Assembly (NCBI GenBank): GCA_030428255.1
Contig: JAUIBT010000009.1
Location: 57,430 to 121,429 of the forward strand
Length of the DNA stretch: 64,000 nucleotides
Reading direction: 5' to 3'
Source of the DNA: Alphaproteobacteria bacterium
GTDB lineage: Bacteria > Pseudomonadota > Alphaproteobacteria > UBA7985 > JAUIBT01
Shown: positions 27,687-35,720 of the stretch, piece after piece
Numbering within the stretch: position 1 is the stretch's first letter
How the letters are laid out: each line of letters starts with the position of its first letter
Position numbers and translations under genes: made by a program
The notes under the pieces: generated by a model
Told to the model about the DNA's origin: nothing
The model's database searches: none
What the model saw: the letters and a program-made list of their open reading frames with translations, nothing else

Positions 27687-28922
27687 TTAACCGTCCTCGG
27701 AGCGCAGCAAGATCAGCAAACAGCCAAACAGCAGCAAGGACAAAGGCGCCCAAATCGCCACCGACGGCGGTAACAGCCCGGTTGAGCCCAAGGCCACGGT
27801 GACTGAGCGCGCGAAATAGGTCACCAAGCCAGCGATGACCCCTGCGGCCATCACCAAGGCAGCCCCGCCCTTGCGCTGGAGCCGCAGCGAGAAGCAGGCG
27901 GCCAGCAAGGCCAGGGCAACATAGTAGAACGGCAAGGACAACAGGCGGTGCCACTGGGTGTCATAGCCTCGCGTGCGGAAGCCCATGCGGCTGGCCTCGC
28001 GCGTGTAGCCGGGCAGCACAAACAAGCTGAGCGCGTCGGGGGGCGCAAACGAGGGGATGAAGCGGTCCAGATCGACCGACAAGTCCAAGCTGAGCTGCTC
28101 ATGGAACAGCAGGGGTCGATCGGGGCGCATCTCCCAGACTTCATCCAGCACCACTTGCACCGCATGAATCGACATGGCCTTGGCTTCATAGCGCACTTCG
28201 AAGTGGTTCTGCTCGTCAAAGCGCATGATGGCCGTGTTCTGAAAGCGAGTGGCGCTGCGCGTCGGCTTGCCGACTTTAATCGCCAAGAATCCACTGGGCA
28301 GCTTTTGCGCGTACCAGCCCTTAGCGTCAGAGGCGCTGCCAATCTCTGTACTAATGCGCAGTTGGTAGCGTTCAAACATAGTCTCCGCCAGCGCTTGATT
28401 GAGCTGCTTGGCCAACGGGTCCCAGACCAACATCATGATCAGGCCAGTCAGGAAGCTCATGACCACGAAAGGCCGCAAAAAGCGCCAGGCCGACACACCA
28501 GCCGAGCGCATCACCACCAGCTCAAGGCTGCGGGTGTTGCGTGACAGCACCACCATGCAGGCCAAGAAGAGAGCAAAGGGCAGCACTTCGCGCGCCAAAA
28601 ACGGCAGGCGCATGAGCGACATGAGCAAGACATCGCTTTGTTTCAGCTCGGCGTAGGAGAAGCGATCCAGGCCCGCCATGTAGTCGATGACAAAGACAAA
28701 GCCCGCAAAACCGGCCAACAGGCCAGCGAACCACACAGCAAGTTGGCCGCGCAGATAGCCGTAGAGCGCGCGCGGAGAGCCAGATTTGCGCCGTCCTGGC
28801 AGCAAACCCGCCAGCGTCACTGGGGCGCTGGCCACCACATCGGACCCGGGCTCTGTCGAGGGGTGGGAGGGCGCGGTCTTGCCCGCAGAACCGAACGTCA
28901 TGAGAGATTTGAGACTAAGCAT
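27687..28922 (-). CDS. lptG: LPS export ABC transporter permease LptG
   Basis: 411 residues, YjgP/YjgQ family. Three spans lie near the N-terminus (about 55-200), a periplasmic beta-jellyroll domain in the middle, and three spans at the C-terminus (about 315-408). An unusual 45-residue polar extension precedes the first span. With LptF and the ATPase LptB it extracts LPS from the inner membrane and feeds the LptC-A-D bridge. The start overlaps the end of lptF by 8 bases. About 147 bases without a gene separate it from lptD. Confidence 0.92.
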   Translation of the reverse strand: MLSLKSLMTFGSAGKTAPSHPSTEPGSDVVASAPVTLAGLLPGRRKSGSPRALYGYLRGQLAVWFAGLLAGFAGFVFVIDYMAGLDRFSYAELKQSDVLLMSLMRLPFLAREVLPFALFLACMVVLSRNTRSLELVVMRSAGVSAWRFLRPFVVMSFLTGLIMMLVWDPLAKQLNQALAETMFERYQLRISTEIGSASDAKGWYAQKLPSGFLAIKVGKPTRSATRFQNTAIMRFDEQNHFEVRYEAKAMSIHAVQVVLDEVWEMRPDRPLLFHEQLSLDLSVDLDRFIPSFAPPDALSLFVLPGYTREASRMGFRTRGYDTQWHRLLSLPFYYVALALLAACFSLRLQRKGGAALVMAAGVIAGLVTYFARSVTVALGSTGLLPPSVAIWAPLSLLLFGCLLILLRSEDG

Positions 28923-30045
28923 GGCGGCTGGCCCACATGGCTTGCAGCCAGCTCTGCAGGTTCATGGCCTGCCAGAATACCAGCGCTAAGACAAACGGCA
29001 TCAGCTCGGCCAGCACCAAGACCGGCGCGGCGGCGGCGCTCTCTGAGGCCAGCGACTTGGCGCTGAACCGTAGGACTTCGACACCGACCAAGCTGGCCAC
29101 CGCGACCAGGGTTTGGGTCGAGGTGCCGCGTCGCCCTTGTTGGCCCTGGTTGATGATCGACAGTGCCAGCAGCGCATAACCCAGGGGCAAGAGCGGCGAG
29201 GTGAGGCGGTCGATCAGCTCGGCAATATAGCCGTTGGTGTATTTGGGGGTGGTCTTGTTGCGCACGGCGGCCACCAGCTCGCCGACATACAGTTCACGCG
29301 GCTTGATGTAGGGCCGGTTGGTGTAGGAGCGATCAGGCGTGTAGCTGTAGACGTGGCGATCAAAGTTCAGCAGGCTGGAGGGCGCATCGTCCTGACGCTG
29401 CTCAAAGCGGGTGGCGCCGGTTAGGACAATGGCGAAATCGCCGTCGAGTTCCTCAAGCCGCGCCTCGTCGGCGGTCACGGTCATAGGCTGCTTGGGGTCC
29501 CGCTGGTCGTGCATGATGAAGCCGCGGTAGACCGAGCCTTGCGCTTTCTCACGAATGTAGAGCGTAATGCCCTGGATGGGGCTGAAGAAAACGCCCTCGC
29601 GGATCGCAGAGGGGGTGAGGGCGAAAACCAGCTCGTTCTTGGCATCGCGAAAGGCACGGTTGACCCCGGGGATGACACTGGCCACCAGATAGGCCATGAC
29701 CAAGCTGCCCACGATGCCGAGCAAGATCGCAGGCCGTCCAAGCGAAAATTGGCTGATGCCACAGGACTGCATGACCACGGTTTCGGTGTCATTGCGCAGG
29801 CGCGAATAGACCACCATGATGGCCAGATACAGCGTTATGGGCGTCACCAGCCAGACCGCAACCGGCATGCCGAATGACACGAACTTGAGCAGCAACCAAA
29901 TCGACATGTTGTCGTTGATGACCTTTGCCAAGAAGTTCAGCGAGTTGACCATCGCCGCCAAGAAGACCAGGCCTGCGATTAGCCCGAGCCAAAAGGGCGT
30001 CAGCAACCAAAGAATATAGCGGTGGATCGACAGCAAGAGCGGCAT
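28915..30045 (-). CDS. lptF: LPS export ABC transporter permease LptF
   Basis: 376 residues from the ATG at 30045, which has AAGG seven bases upstream and begins MPLLLSIHRYILWLL like other family members; an ATG at 30090 and a longer frame to 30225 are possible but add non-conserved residues. Three N-terminal spans include LITPI/YSRLRNDTETVVMQSCGIS, the coupling-helix region contacting LptB. A periplasmic jellyroll and three C-terminal spans follow. It partners LptG in the LPS extraction transporter. It is first in lptF-lptG-lptD-surA-pdxA-rsmA. Confidence 0.9.
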   Translation of the reverse strand: MPLLLSIHRYILWLLTPFWLGLIAGLVFLAAMVNSLNFLAKVINDNMSIWLLLKFVSFGMPVAVWLVTPITLYLAIMVVYSRLRNDTETVVMQSCGISQFSLGRPAILLGIVGSLVMAYLVASVIPGVNRAFRDAKNELVFALTPSAIREGVFFSPIQGITLYIREKAQGSVYRGFIMHDQRDPKQPMTVTADEARLEELDGDFAIVLTGATRFEQRQDDAPSSLLNFDRHVYSYTPDRSYTNRPYIKPRELYVGELVAAVRNKTTPKYTNGYIAELIDRLTSPLLPLGYALLALSIINQGQQGRRGTSTQTLVAVASLVGVEVLRFSAKSLASESAAAAPVLVLAELMPFVLALVFWQAMNLQSWLQAMWASRHA

Positions 30046-30256
30046 TGGGGGCCTTGGCGCGCTGGGCAACGCGGTTACGTGACGGTCCATCCAGTGCCGC
30101 TTGGCACAGCCGCTAAGCGCTGGATCAGGACGGGATCTAAGTTGGGGGCCTATGTAACAGGCCCAGGATGGCCATGGCAAACCTTTGCCACCTTGGCTTG
30201 AACCTGGCCTTGGGTTTACCGCCAAGCCAAGGCAGAAATCGGGTGCAAATTAGGAA

Positions 30257-30303
30257 CAAAAAGAAGGCCCGAAGCCGTCCCGCGGTGGGGGCAACTTCGA
30301 GCC
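30257..30303 (-). terminator. Intrinsic terminator downstream of the sulfide:quinone oxidoreductase gene
   Basis: Nine-pair stem (30303-30295 with 30274-30266), then a T-rich tract at 30265-30258 on the minus strand. It ends the transcript of the minus-strand gene at 30475-32196, isolating it from lptF. Confidence 0.75.
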
Positions 30304-30345
30304 TTGGGAGGAGGCCCCCAGAGACCCGAAGGCCTAAGGGGCAGG
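30257..30345 (-). ncRNA. Candidate small RNA or structured 3' UTR with CCTCCTCCC between two hairpins
   Basis: Read on the minus strand, a first hairpin uses GCCCC (30342-30338) with GGGGC (30318-30314), or alternatively AGGCC with GGCCT. Next comes CCTCCTCCC (30314-30306), a perfect anti-Shine-Dalgarno string. A second hairpin of nine pairs, GGCTCGAAG (30303-30295) with CTTCGGGCC (30274-30266), has one G-T and is followed by TTCTTTTTG, an intrinsic terminator. This hairpin-CCUCCUCCC-terminator layout matches the cuckoo RNAs (CcsR) of Rhodobacter. It lies about 130 bases after the SQR stop, so it could be that gene's 3' UTR, a processed sRNA, or only its terminator. Confidence 0.45.
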
Positions 30346-30474
30346 AGCAAAGAGAACAGAGGACGGGATAACCGCGCGTCCCACGCGGATTCGTAGTGCT
30401 ACAGAGCGGCAGGAGTGCCCGGCCCCGGCTCGTTCTGCCTGAATGGCCAGACCCGATAAACTGGCCAGACCAAC

Positions 30475-32196
30475 TTAAACTGGCTCGTCCTGATAAATTG
30501 GCTTGGCCAGCCACTCGCGGCCTTTGAGCATGGCGTTCCAATAGACCGGCGGCAAGATACGCTCCTTTAGCCACCAGGAAACGCGCGATGGCTTGGTGCC
30601 ATCCAAAATAAAGCGCGGAAAGCTGGGCTCCAGCACACCACCATAGCCGAACTCGGCCAGCACGATTTTGCCGCGCTCGACGGTCAGCGGGCAAGAGCCG
30701 TAGCCGCGGTACAGGGCTTCGCGCTGGTTCTTGCGTCCCCTGAGCGCGCGCAGCAGGTTTTCGGCCACCACTGGCGCTTGCTTGCGCACGGCGGCAGCGG
30801 TCTTGGCGTTGGGCGCGTTGGTGACATCGCCCAAACCCCAGATGTTTTCGTAGCGCTTGCTGCGCAGGGTGTAATGATCCACGTCCACCCAGCCAGCGGC
30901 GTCGGACAGCGGGCTGAGGCGAATGAAGTCGGGTGCGGTCTGCGGCGGGCAGACGTGCAGCATGTCAAAGGGTTTCTCCATGCGACTGACAGAGCCGTCA
31001 GCGGAAGTGACCTCAAAGGTCGCGATCTTGTTGGGGCCATCGACCAGGACCAGGTTGGATTTGAAGGCCAGATCGATGCCATAGCGTTCCACGTAGGCCA
31101 TGAGGGCCGGCACATAGTCTTGGACGCCAAACAGCTCAGCGCCAGCGGTATTGAACTGGATCTTCACGTCCTTCAGGTGGCCGCTGCGCTCCCAGGCGTT
31201 GGCCGACAGATACATGGCTTTTTGCGGTGCTCCTGCGCACTTAATCGGCATGGGTGGCTGGGTGAACAGCGCGGTGCCGCCTTGCAGCGCCTGCACCAAC
31301 TGCCAAGTGTAAGGCGCCAGGTCATAGCGATAGTTCGAGGTCACACCGTTGCGGCCCAGCGCCTCGGCCAGCCCCTCGACCGCGCCCCAATCCAGCTTCA
31401 GACCGGGACTGACGACCAGGGTCTTGTATTGCAGGCTCTGGCCGTTGCAGAGCGTGATGCGGTTCTGATCCGGTTGGAAGCTCTCGACGCCCTCGGCGAT
31501 CAGCTTACAGCGCTTGGGCAACACATCGGGCATGCGCCTCTGGGTGACTTCCGGCTTGAAAATGCCGCCGCCGACCATGGTCCATCCCGGCTGGTAGTAG
31601 TGGTGTTCTGACGGATCCACAATGGCCAGGTTGAGCGAGCAATCGCGCGCCAACAGACTGGAGGCCGCCGCGATGCCGCCCGCGCCGCCGCCGATGATCA
31701 GCACGTCATAGACAGTGCTCGGCACGTTCGACGTGCTGGCCGGGTCTGCTGAAGGGGCAGCACTGGTCTGCTGATCAGGATTGGCGGCCAACAAGCGTCC
31801 GCGCAGGGAGGTGATGTTGTAGCCCGCGTCTCGGGCGGCGATCAGCAAGGCGTCGGCGGGCGTTGTGGAGGCTTGGCTCAAGGCCCAAAGATTGGTTGAG
31901 CGCGTGCCGGTCCGGCAATAGGCCAGCGTCGGGCCAGGGCTGTCGGCCAAGATGCGGGCGAAGTCGGCGGCTTGCGCATCTTCCAACTGGCCGGGAATCA
32001 CTGGCAGATAGTGCGCGGTCATGCCCAAGGCCTCGGCCGCGCGCTGGATTTCGATAAAGGTGGCTTGATCGGGGCCTTCTCCATCCGGGCGGTTGCAGAT
32101 CAGGGTCTTAAAACCCGCTTCGGCGGCCTGCGCAACATCCTCAAGGGTAAGCTGCGAAGAGACGCTAACCGTGGGGCTGAGTTGTTTGGCTTTCAT
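30475..32196 (-). CDS. Fusion of DUF442 phosphatase domain and type II sulfide:quinone oxidoreductase
   Basis: 573 residues from the ATG at 32196 (AAAAGGA site, begins MKAKQLSPTVS); the open frame upstream is not conserved. Residues 1-135 are a DUF442/Blh-type phosphatase-like domain with YCRTGTRSTNLWAL. Residues 160-573 are an FAD-dependent oxidoreductase with a GGGAGGIAAA dinucleotide motif, and the two redox cysteines of human-type SQR: KCAGAPQKAMYLS and GSCPLTVERG. It should oxidise sulfide to sulfane sulfur at the inner membrane and pass electrons to quinone, as detoxification or energy supply. An inverted repeat 72 bases upstream may be its sulfide-responsive operator. Confidence 0.9.
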   Translation of the reverse strand: MKAKQLSPTVSVSSQLTLEDVAQAAEAGFKTLICNRPDGEGPDQATFIEIQRAAEALGMTAHYLPVIPGQLEDAQAADFARILADSPGPTLAYCRTGTRSTNLWALSQASTTPADALLIAARDAGYNITSLRGRLLAANPDQQTSAAPSADPASTSNVPSTVYDVLIIGGGAGGIAAASSLLARDCSLNLAIVDPSEHHYYQPGWTMVGGGIFKPEVTQRRMPDVLPKRCKLIAEGVESFQPDQNRITLCNGQSLQYKTLVVSPGLKLDWGAVEGLAEALGRNGVTSNYRYDLAPYTWQLVQALQGGTALFTQPPMPIKCAGAPQKAMYLSANAWERSGHLKDVKIQFNTAGAELFGVQDYVPALMAYVERYGIDLAFKSNLVLVDGPNKIATFEVTSADGSVSRMEKPFDMLHVCPPQTAPDFIRLSPLSDAAGWVDVDHYTLRSKRYENIWGLGDVTNAPNAKTAAAVRKQAPVVAENLLRALRGRKNQREALYRGYGSCPLTVERGKIVLAEFGYGGVLEPSFPRFILDGTKPSRVSWWLKERILPPVYWNAMLKGREWLAKPIYQDEPV

Positions 32197-32267
32197 GAGC
32201 GCGTCCTTTTGCGGGCGAAGACCCGTGGCGCCCTTGGCGTGATGGCGCCAGACATCAGGGAATCTTC

Positions 32268-32291
32268 GTATATTCGATTGTTTGTATATAC
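32268..32291. promoter_or_regulatory. Palindromic operator candidate upstream of sqr
   Basis: GTATAT (32268-32273) and ATATAC (32286-32291) form a perfect six-base inverted repeat with a 12-base AT-rich spacer. Inside it, ATTC-N8-GTAT resembles the ATTC-N8-GAAT box reported for SqrR, an ArsR-family persulfide sensor; one base differs. It lies 72 bases before the sqr start. The regulator gene is not in the window. Confidence 0.5.
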
Positions 32292-32473
32292 AGAGCAACG
32301 CGCGGCACGCAAGGGGCCCTTTCGATTCTTTTTTCGGATGCGCTGGTGGCAGCCGAGCGCCAGCTTGGTTTTGGCCAGCAAATCACAAACTGGCAGCTCT
32401 GCTGCCTTGCCCCCACTGGAGCGCTGCACTAGAATCAGCGTCTTGGTTTCCACGCGCGCAAAAAGGCGGAGCT

Positions 32474-33226
32474 ATGCCCTGTTGTTTGTCGGTCAATCTC
32501 AATGCGGTTGCCATGCTGCGCAACCGTCGCGACCTGCCTTGGCCGAGCCTGGCGGGGATTGGCGCGCTGGCGCTTGAGGCCGGTGCGGCGGGTCTGACAG
32601 TGCATCCGCGTCCCGATCAGCGCCACATCCGCTTTTCCGACCTGCCGGTGCTGCGCGCCCTGCTGGATCGCTACCCTGGCAAGGAATTCAATATTGAGGG
32701 CTATCCCAGCGAGGATTTCTTGCGCCTGGTGGAAGCCCAGGCCCCCGACCAAGTGACCTTAGTGCCCGACTCGCCCGAGCAAGCCACCTCTGACCACGGT
32801 TGGGATTTTGTCGCCGAGCGCGCCCTGTTGGAGCCCATTGTCGCCCGGTTGAAGGCGGCGGGGCTGCGGGTTTCGGCCTTCTGCGAGCCCAACGCCAAGA
32901 TCGATCAAATTGAAACGGCGGCTGCCTTGGGCGTGGATCGCGTTGAACTTTATACCGGTCCCTATGGCGCCTGCTATGACGACCCCGCCATGCAGGACGA
33001 ACGGCGCGAGCAGCTCTGCCGCACAGCGGCGCTAGCGGCTCAGCATGGCATGGGGGTCAATGCGGGGCACGATCTGACACTCGATAATTTGGGCTATCTG
33101 CTGGAGCTTTGCCCGCAGGTCGCCGAGGTCTCGATCGGCCACGGTCTGACAGCGGCCGCGCTGGAGCTGGGCATGGCCGAAGCCGTGCGCCGCTTTGTGG
33201 CCATCTGTCAGGACAAGGCGGGCTAA
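32474..33226 (+). CDS. pdxJ: Pyridoxine 5'-phosphate synthase
   Basis: 250 residues from the ATG at 32474 behind AAAAGGCGGAG; the longer frame to 32282 is non-coding-like. It is a TIM barrel with [67 protein letters not shown] and [12 protein letters not shown], covering the phosphate and substrate-binding loops. It condenses 1-deoxyxylulose 5-phosphate with the PdxA product to make pyridoxine 5'-phosphate. It is divergent from sqr and convergent with aroC (12-base gap). Confidence 0.95.
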   Translation: MPCCLSVNLNAVAMLRNRRDLPWPSLAGIGALALEAGAAGLTVHPRPDQRHIRFSDLPVLRALLDRYPGKEFNIEGYPSEDFLRLVEAQAPDQVTLVPDSPEQATSDHGWDFVAERALLEPIVARLKAAGLRVSAFCEPNAKIDQIETAAALGVDRVELYTGPYGACYDDPAMQDERREQLCRTAALAAQHGMGVNAGHDLTLDNLGYLLELCPQVAEVSIGHGLTAAALELGMAEAVRRFVAICQDKAG

Positions 33227-33238
33227 GATAAGCGCGCT

Positions 33239-34324
33239 TTAGATCTTGCTTGCGCGGCCAGCCAGCAGCAGATCGGCCAACACAAGCGCCATCATGGCCT
33301 CGCCGACCGGCACGGCGCGAATGCCAACGCAGGGATCATGGCGACCCTTAGTACGCACCTTGACCGCCTCGCCCGCGACGTTGATCGAGTTGGTCTCGAT
33401 CAACAGCGAGGAGGTGGGCTTGACCGCAAAGCGGACCACAATGTCCTGCCCGGTGGAAATTCCGCCCAGAATACCGCCTGCGTGGTTGGATAGGAACAGG
33501 GGCGCACCGTCGTTGCCGGGCTGGATTTCATCGGCGTTGTCCTCACCGCGCAGGCAGGCGGCCTCGAAGCCGTCGCCGATCTCGACGCCTTTGACCGCGT
33601 TGATGCTCATCATGGCGGCGGCCAGATCGGAATCCAGTTTGTTATAGATGGGATCGCCCAGTCCTGCGGGCATACCGTGGGCCACCACCTCGATCACTGC
33701 GCCAATCGACGAGCCTTCTTTGCGGATCGCGCTCAGCTCCGCGTCATAGAGCGCAGCAGTCTCGGCATCAGGACAAAAGAAGGGATTGCGCTCCACCTGG
33801 TCCCAGTCCCAAGCAGCGCGGTTGATCTTACGCGCGCCCATCTGCACCAGCGCACCGCGAATCCACATCTGATCGCCCAGCGCGGTCTTCAGGATTTGCC
33901 GCGCGACGCCACCAGCGGCCACCCGCATAGCGGTCTCTCTCGCGCTGGAGCGTCCGCCGCCGCGATAGTCGCGCAGGCCGTACTTGGCTTGATAGGTGAA
34001 ATCGGCGTGGCCGGGGCGGAACTGACGGGCAATCTCACCGTAATCCTTGGAGCGCTGGTCGGTGTTGTCGATCAACAGTCCGACCGGTGTGCCGGTGGTG
34101 ACGCCCTCAAACACACCCGAGACAATGCGCACCTGGTCGGCCTCTTGGCGCTGGGTGGTGTGCTTGGATTGACCCGGGCGGCGGCGATCCAGGTAAGGCT
34201 GAATGTCGGCCTCGCACAAGGGAACGCCTGCCGGAACTCCATCGACCACGCAACCGATGGCCGGTCCGTGGCTTTCGCCAAAGGTGGTGAAACGCAGGTG
34301 ACGGCCGAAGGAGTTGCTTGCCAT
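33239..34324 (-). CDS. aroC: Chorismate synthase
   Basis: 361 residues, starting [24 protein letters not shown], the first signature including an active-site histidine. The second signature region ([21 protein letters not shown]) and third (RGKGRHDPC-like, here [17 protein letters not shown]) are present. It makes chorismate from EPSP using reduced FMN, the last step of the shikimate pathway; the prephenate dehydratase at 1365 acts further down the same pathway. It is separated from fabI by a terminator. Confidence 0.96.
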   Translation of the reverse strand: MASNSFGRHLRFTTFGESHGPAIGCVVDGVPAGVPLCEADIQPYLDRRRPGQSKHTTQRQEADQVRIVSGVFEGVTTGTPVGLLIDNTDQRSKDYGEIARQFRPGHADFTYQAKYGLRDYRGGGRSSARETAMRVAAGGVARQILKTALGDQMWIRGALVQMGARKINRAAWDWDQVERNPFFCPDAETAALYDAELSAIRKEGSSIGAVIEVVAHGMPAGLGDPIYNKLDSDLAAAMMSINAVKGVEIGDGFEAACLRGEDNADEIQPGNDGAPLFLSNHAGGILGGISTGQDIVVRFAVKPTSSLLIETNSINVAGEAVKVRTKGRHDPCVGIRAVPVGEAMMALVLADLLLAGRASKI

Positions 34325-34367
34325 GATCGGTGAGGTGTTTCGCGCTAAATTGAAGGCTGGAAGAGAT

Positions 34368-34415
34368 AGAAAACCCCGCTTGCAACAGCCGGTCGCCGGT
34401 CTGCAAAGCGGGGTT
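34368..34415 (-). terminator. Strong intrinsic terminator after fabI
   Basis: On the minus strand AACCCCGCTTTGCA pairs with TGCAAGCGGGGTT, with an inner GCCGG/CCGGC stem, followed by TTTTCTAT. It isolates fabI (upstream on this strand) from aroC. Confidence 0.88.
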
Positions 34416-34453
34416 GGCTGCAGACGGCTAAGCGGCTGCCTCGATTTTGGGCG

Positions 34454-35305
34454 TCATGTCTTGGGACCCATAGAGGCCAAAAGCTCCGCGATTTGCGGCG
34501 CGGAATCGACGGCAATCATGCCAACCCCATTATAACCCGCATCGACGTAGTGGACTTCACCGGTGACGCCGGTCGAAAGGTCAGACAGCAGATAGAGCGA
34601 TGAGCCGCCCACCTGGTCGATGCTGACATTGCGGCGCAGCGGCGCATTCAGCTCGTTCCAGCGCAAAATCGCGCGGAAATCACCGATGCCCGAGGCGGCT
34701 AGTGTCTTGATCGGGCCAGCCGAGATGGCGTTGACGCGGATGCCGCGCGGGCCCAAATCGGCCGCCAGATAGCGCACGGAGGCCTCAAGCGCGGCTTTGG
34801 CGACGCCCATGACGTTGTAGTGTGGCATGACCTGGGTCGAGCCGTGGTAGGTCAGGGTCAGGATCGAGCCGCCGTCGGCCAAGAAATCTTCGGCTTGCTT
34901 CACCACAGCGGTCAGCGAATATACGGAGATATCCATCGACAGCAGGAAGTTTTCGCGGCTGGTGTTGAGGTAGGCGCCCTTCAACTCGTCCTTGTTGGAG
35001 TAGCCGATGGCGTGAACAATGAAATCAATCGAGTCCCAGTCTTGCTTTAACGCCGTGAACATAGCGTCAATGCTGTCATCGCTGCTCACGTCGCACTCGA
35101 TGTACTTGTCTATGCCCAGCTTTTCGGCCAGTGGTTTGACGCGTTTCAGCAAGGCCTCGCCCTGATAAGACAAAGCAATTTCAGCACCTTGGTCGGCCAA
35201 GGCCTTGGTGATGCCCCAGGCGATCGATTTGTCGTTGGCCAAGCCCATGATCAGGCCGCGTTTACCTGCCATCAAACCTGCGCTGGGGTGTGCCTCTTGC
35301 GTCAT
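34454..35305 (-). CDS. fabI: Enoyl-[acyl-carrier-protein] reductase (NADH)
   Basis: 283 residues, SDR fold. N-terminal nucleotide motif in GKRGLIMGLANDKSIAWGI, the FabI-type glycine pattern. The catalytic pair is Tyr and Lys in the YNVMGVAKAALEA region (Tyr-x6-Lys), with an upstream aromatic in LTLTYHGS. It also contains VNAISAGPIKTLAASGI. It reduces trans-2-enoyl-ACP in the last step of each fatty-acid elongation cycle. In many alphaproteobacteria fabI lies beside aroC, as here. Confidence 0.94.
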   Translation of the reverse strand: MTQEAHPSAGLMAGKRGLIMGLANDKSIAWGITKALADQGAEIALSYQGEALLKRVKPLAEKLGIDKYIECDVSSDDSIDAMFTALKQDWDSIDFIVHAIGYSNKDELKGAYLNTSRENFLLSMDISVYSLTAVVKQAEDFLADGGSILTLTYHGSTQVMPHYNVMGVAKAALEASVRYLAADLGPRGIRVNAISAGPIKTLAASGIGDFRAILRWNELNAPLRRNVSIDQVGGSSLYLLSDLSTGVTGEVHYVDAGYNGVGMIAVDSAPQIAELLASMGPKT

Positions 35306-35720
35306 CTCAATCTCCGGACTGTCTACATGTCTCTCTTAGTGTCGCCAAATCTGGATTTTGGCAAGCTATCATGCCGTTGGGATCGGCAAAGGGCGCAAGA
35401 TTCTTGCTCCAATCGCTCTTGCGCACATTTTTTAGACGATCTGCTAGGGTAAAACAATTGTTTAGCGGCGCTTGCGCCCTGACAAAGCGTAACTCAACCT
35501 GTTGATGAGCGCTGGGATGGCAAATTACTGCATTGCTCTCGGCTTCTGGCCTGCTAAGCAAGTCAATCAGATCAAGTGCCATTTGCCCTGATGCAGGGTT
35601 AGGACCGCGAGCCAAGGGCCGGTCTTACCCATCACGCAGGGCTGAGGTGATAAGCGTTCTGGTCGCGCGCCGTCTTAGCGGTGCCGGTGATCGGAATGGT
35701 ACGGATGGGAGACACGAGCC
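35306..35720. other. Intergenic region between divergent fabI and the membrane protein gene, with a palindrome
   Basis: 415 bases with no convincing gene; a 102-codon minus-strand frame directly upstream of fabI lacks family features. A perfect 12-base palindrome AAACAATTGTTT lies at 35452-35463, inside a locally AT-rich stretch and about 150 bases before fabI. Promoters for both genes are expected here but I could not fix them. Confidence 0.5.

Noticed and set aside
35307..35615. 102-codon minus-strand frame just upstream of fabI
   Set aside because: No ribosome site and no recognisable protein features; the region is better explained as the fabI promoter and leader.
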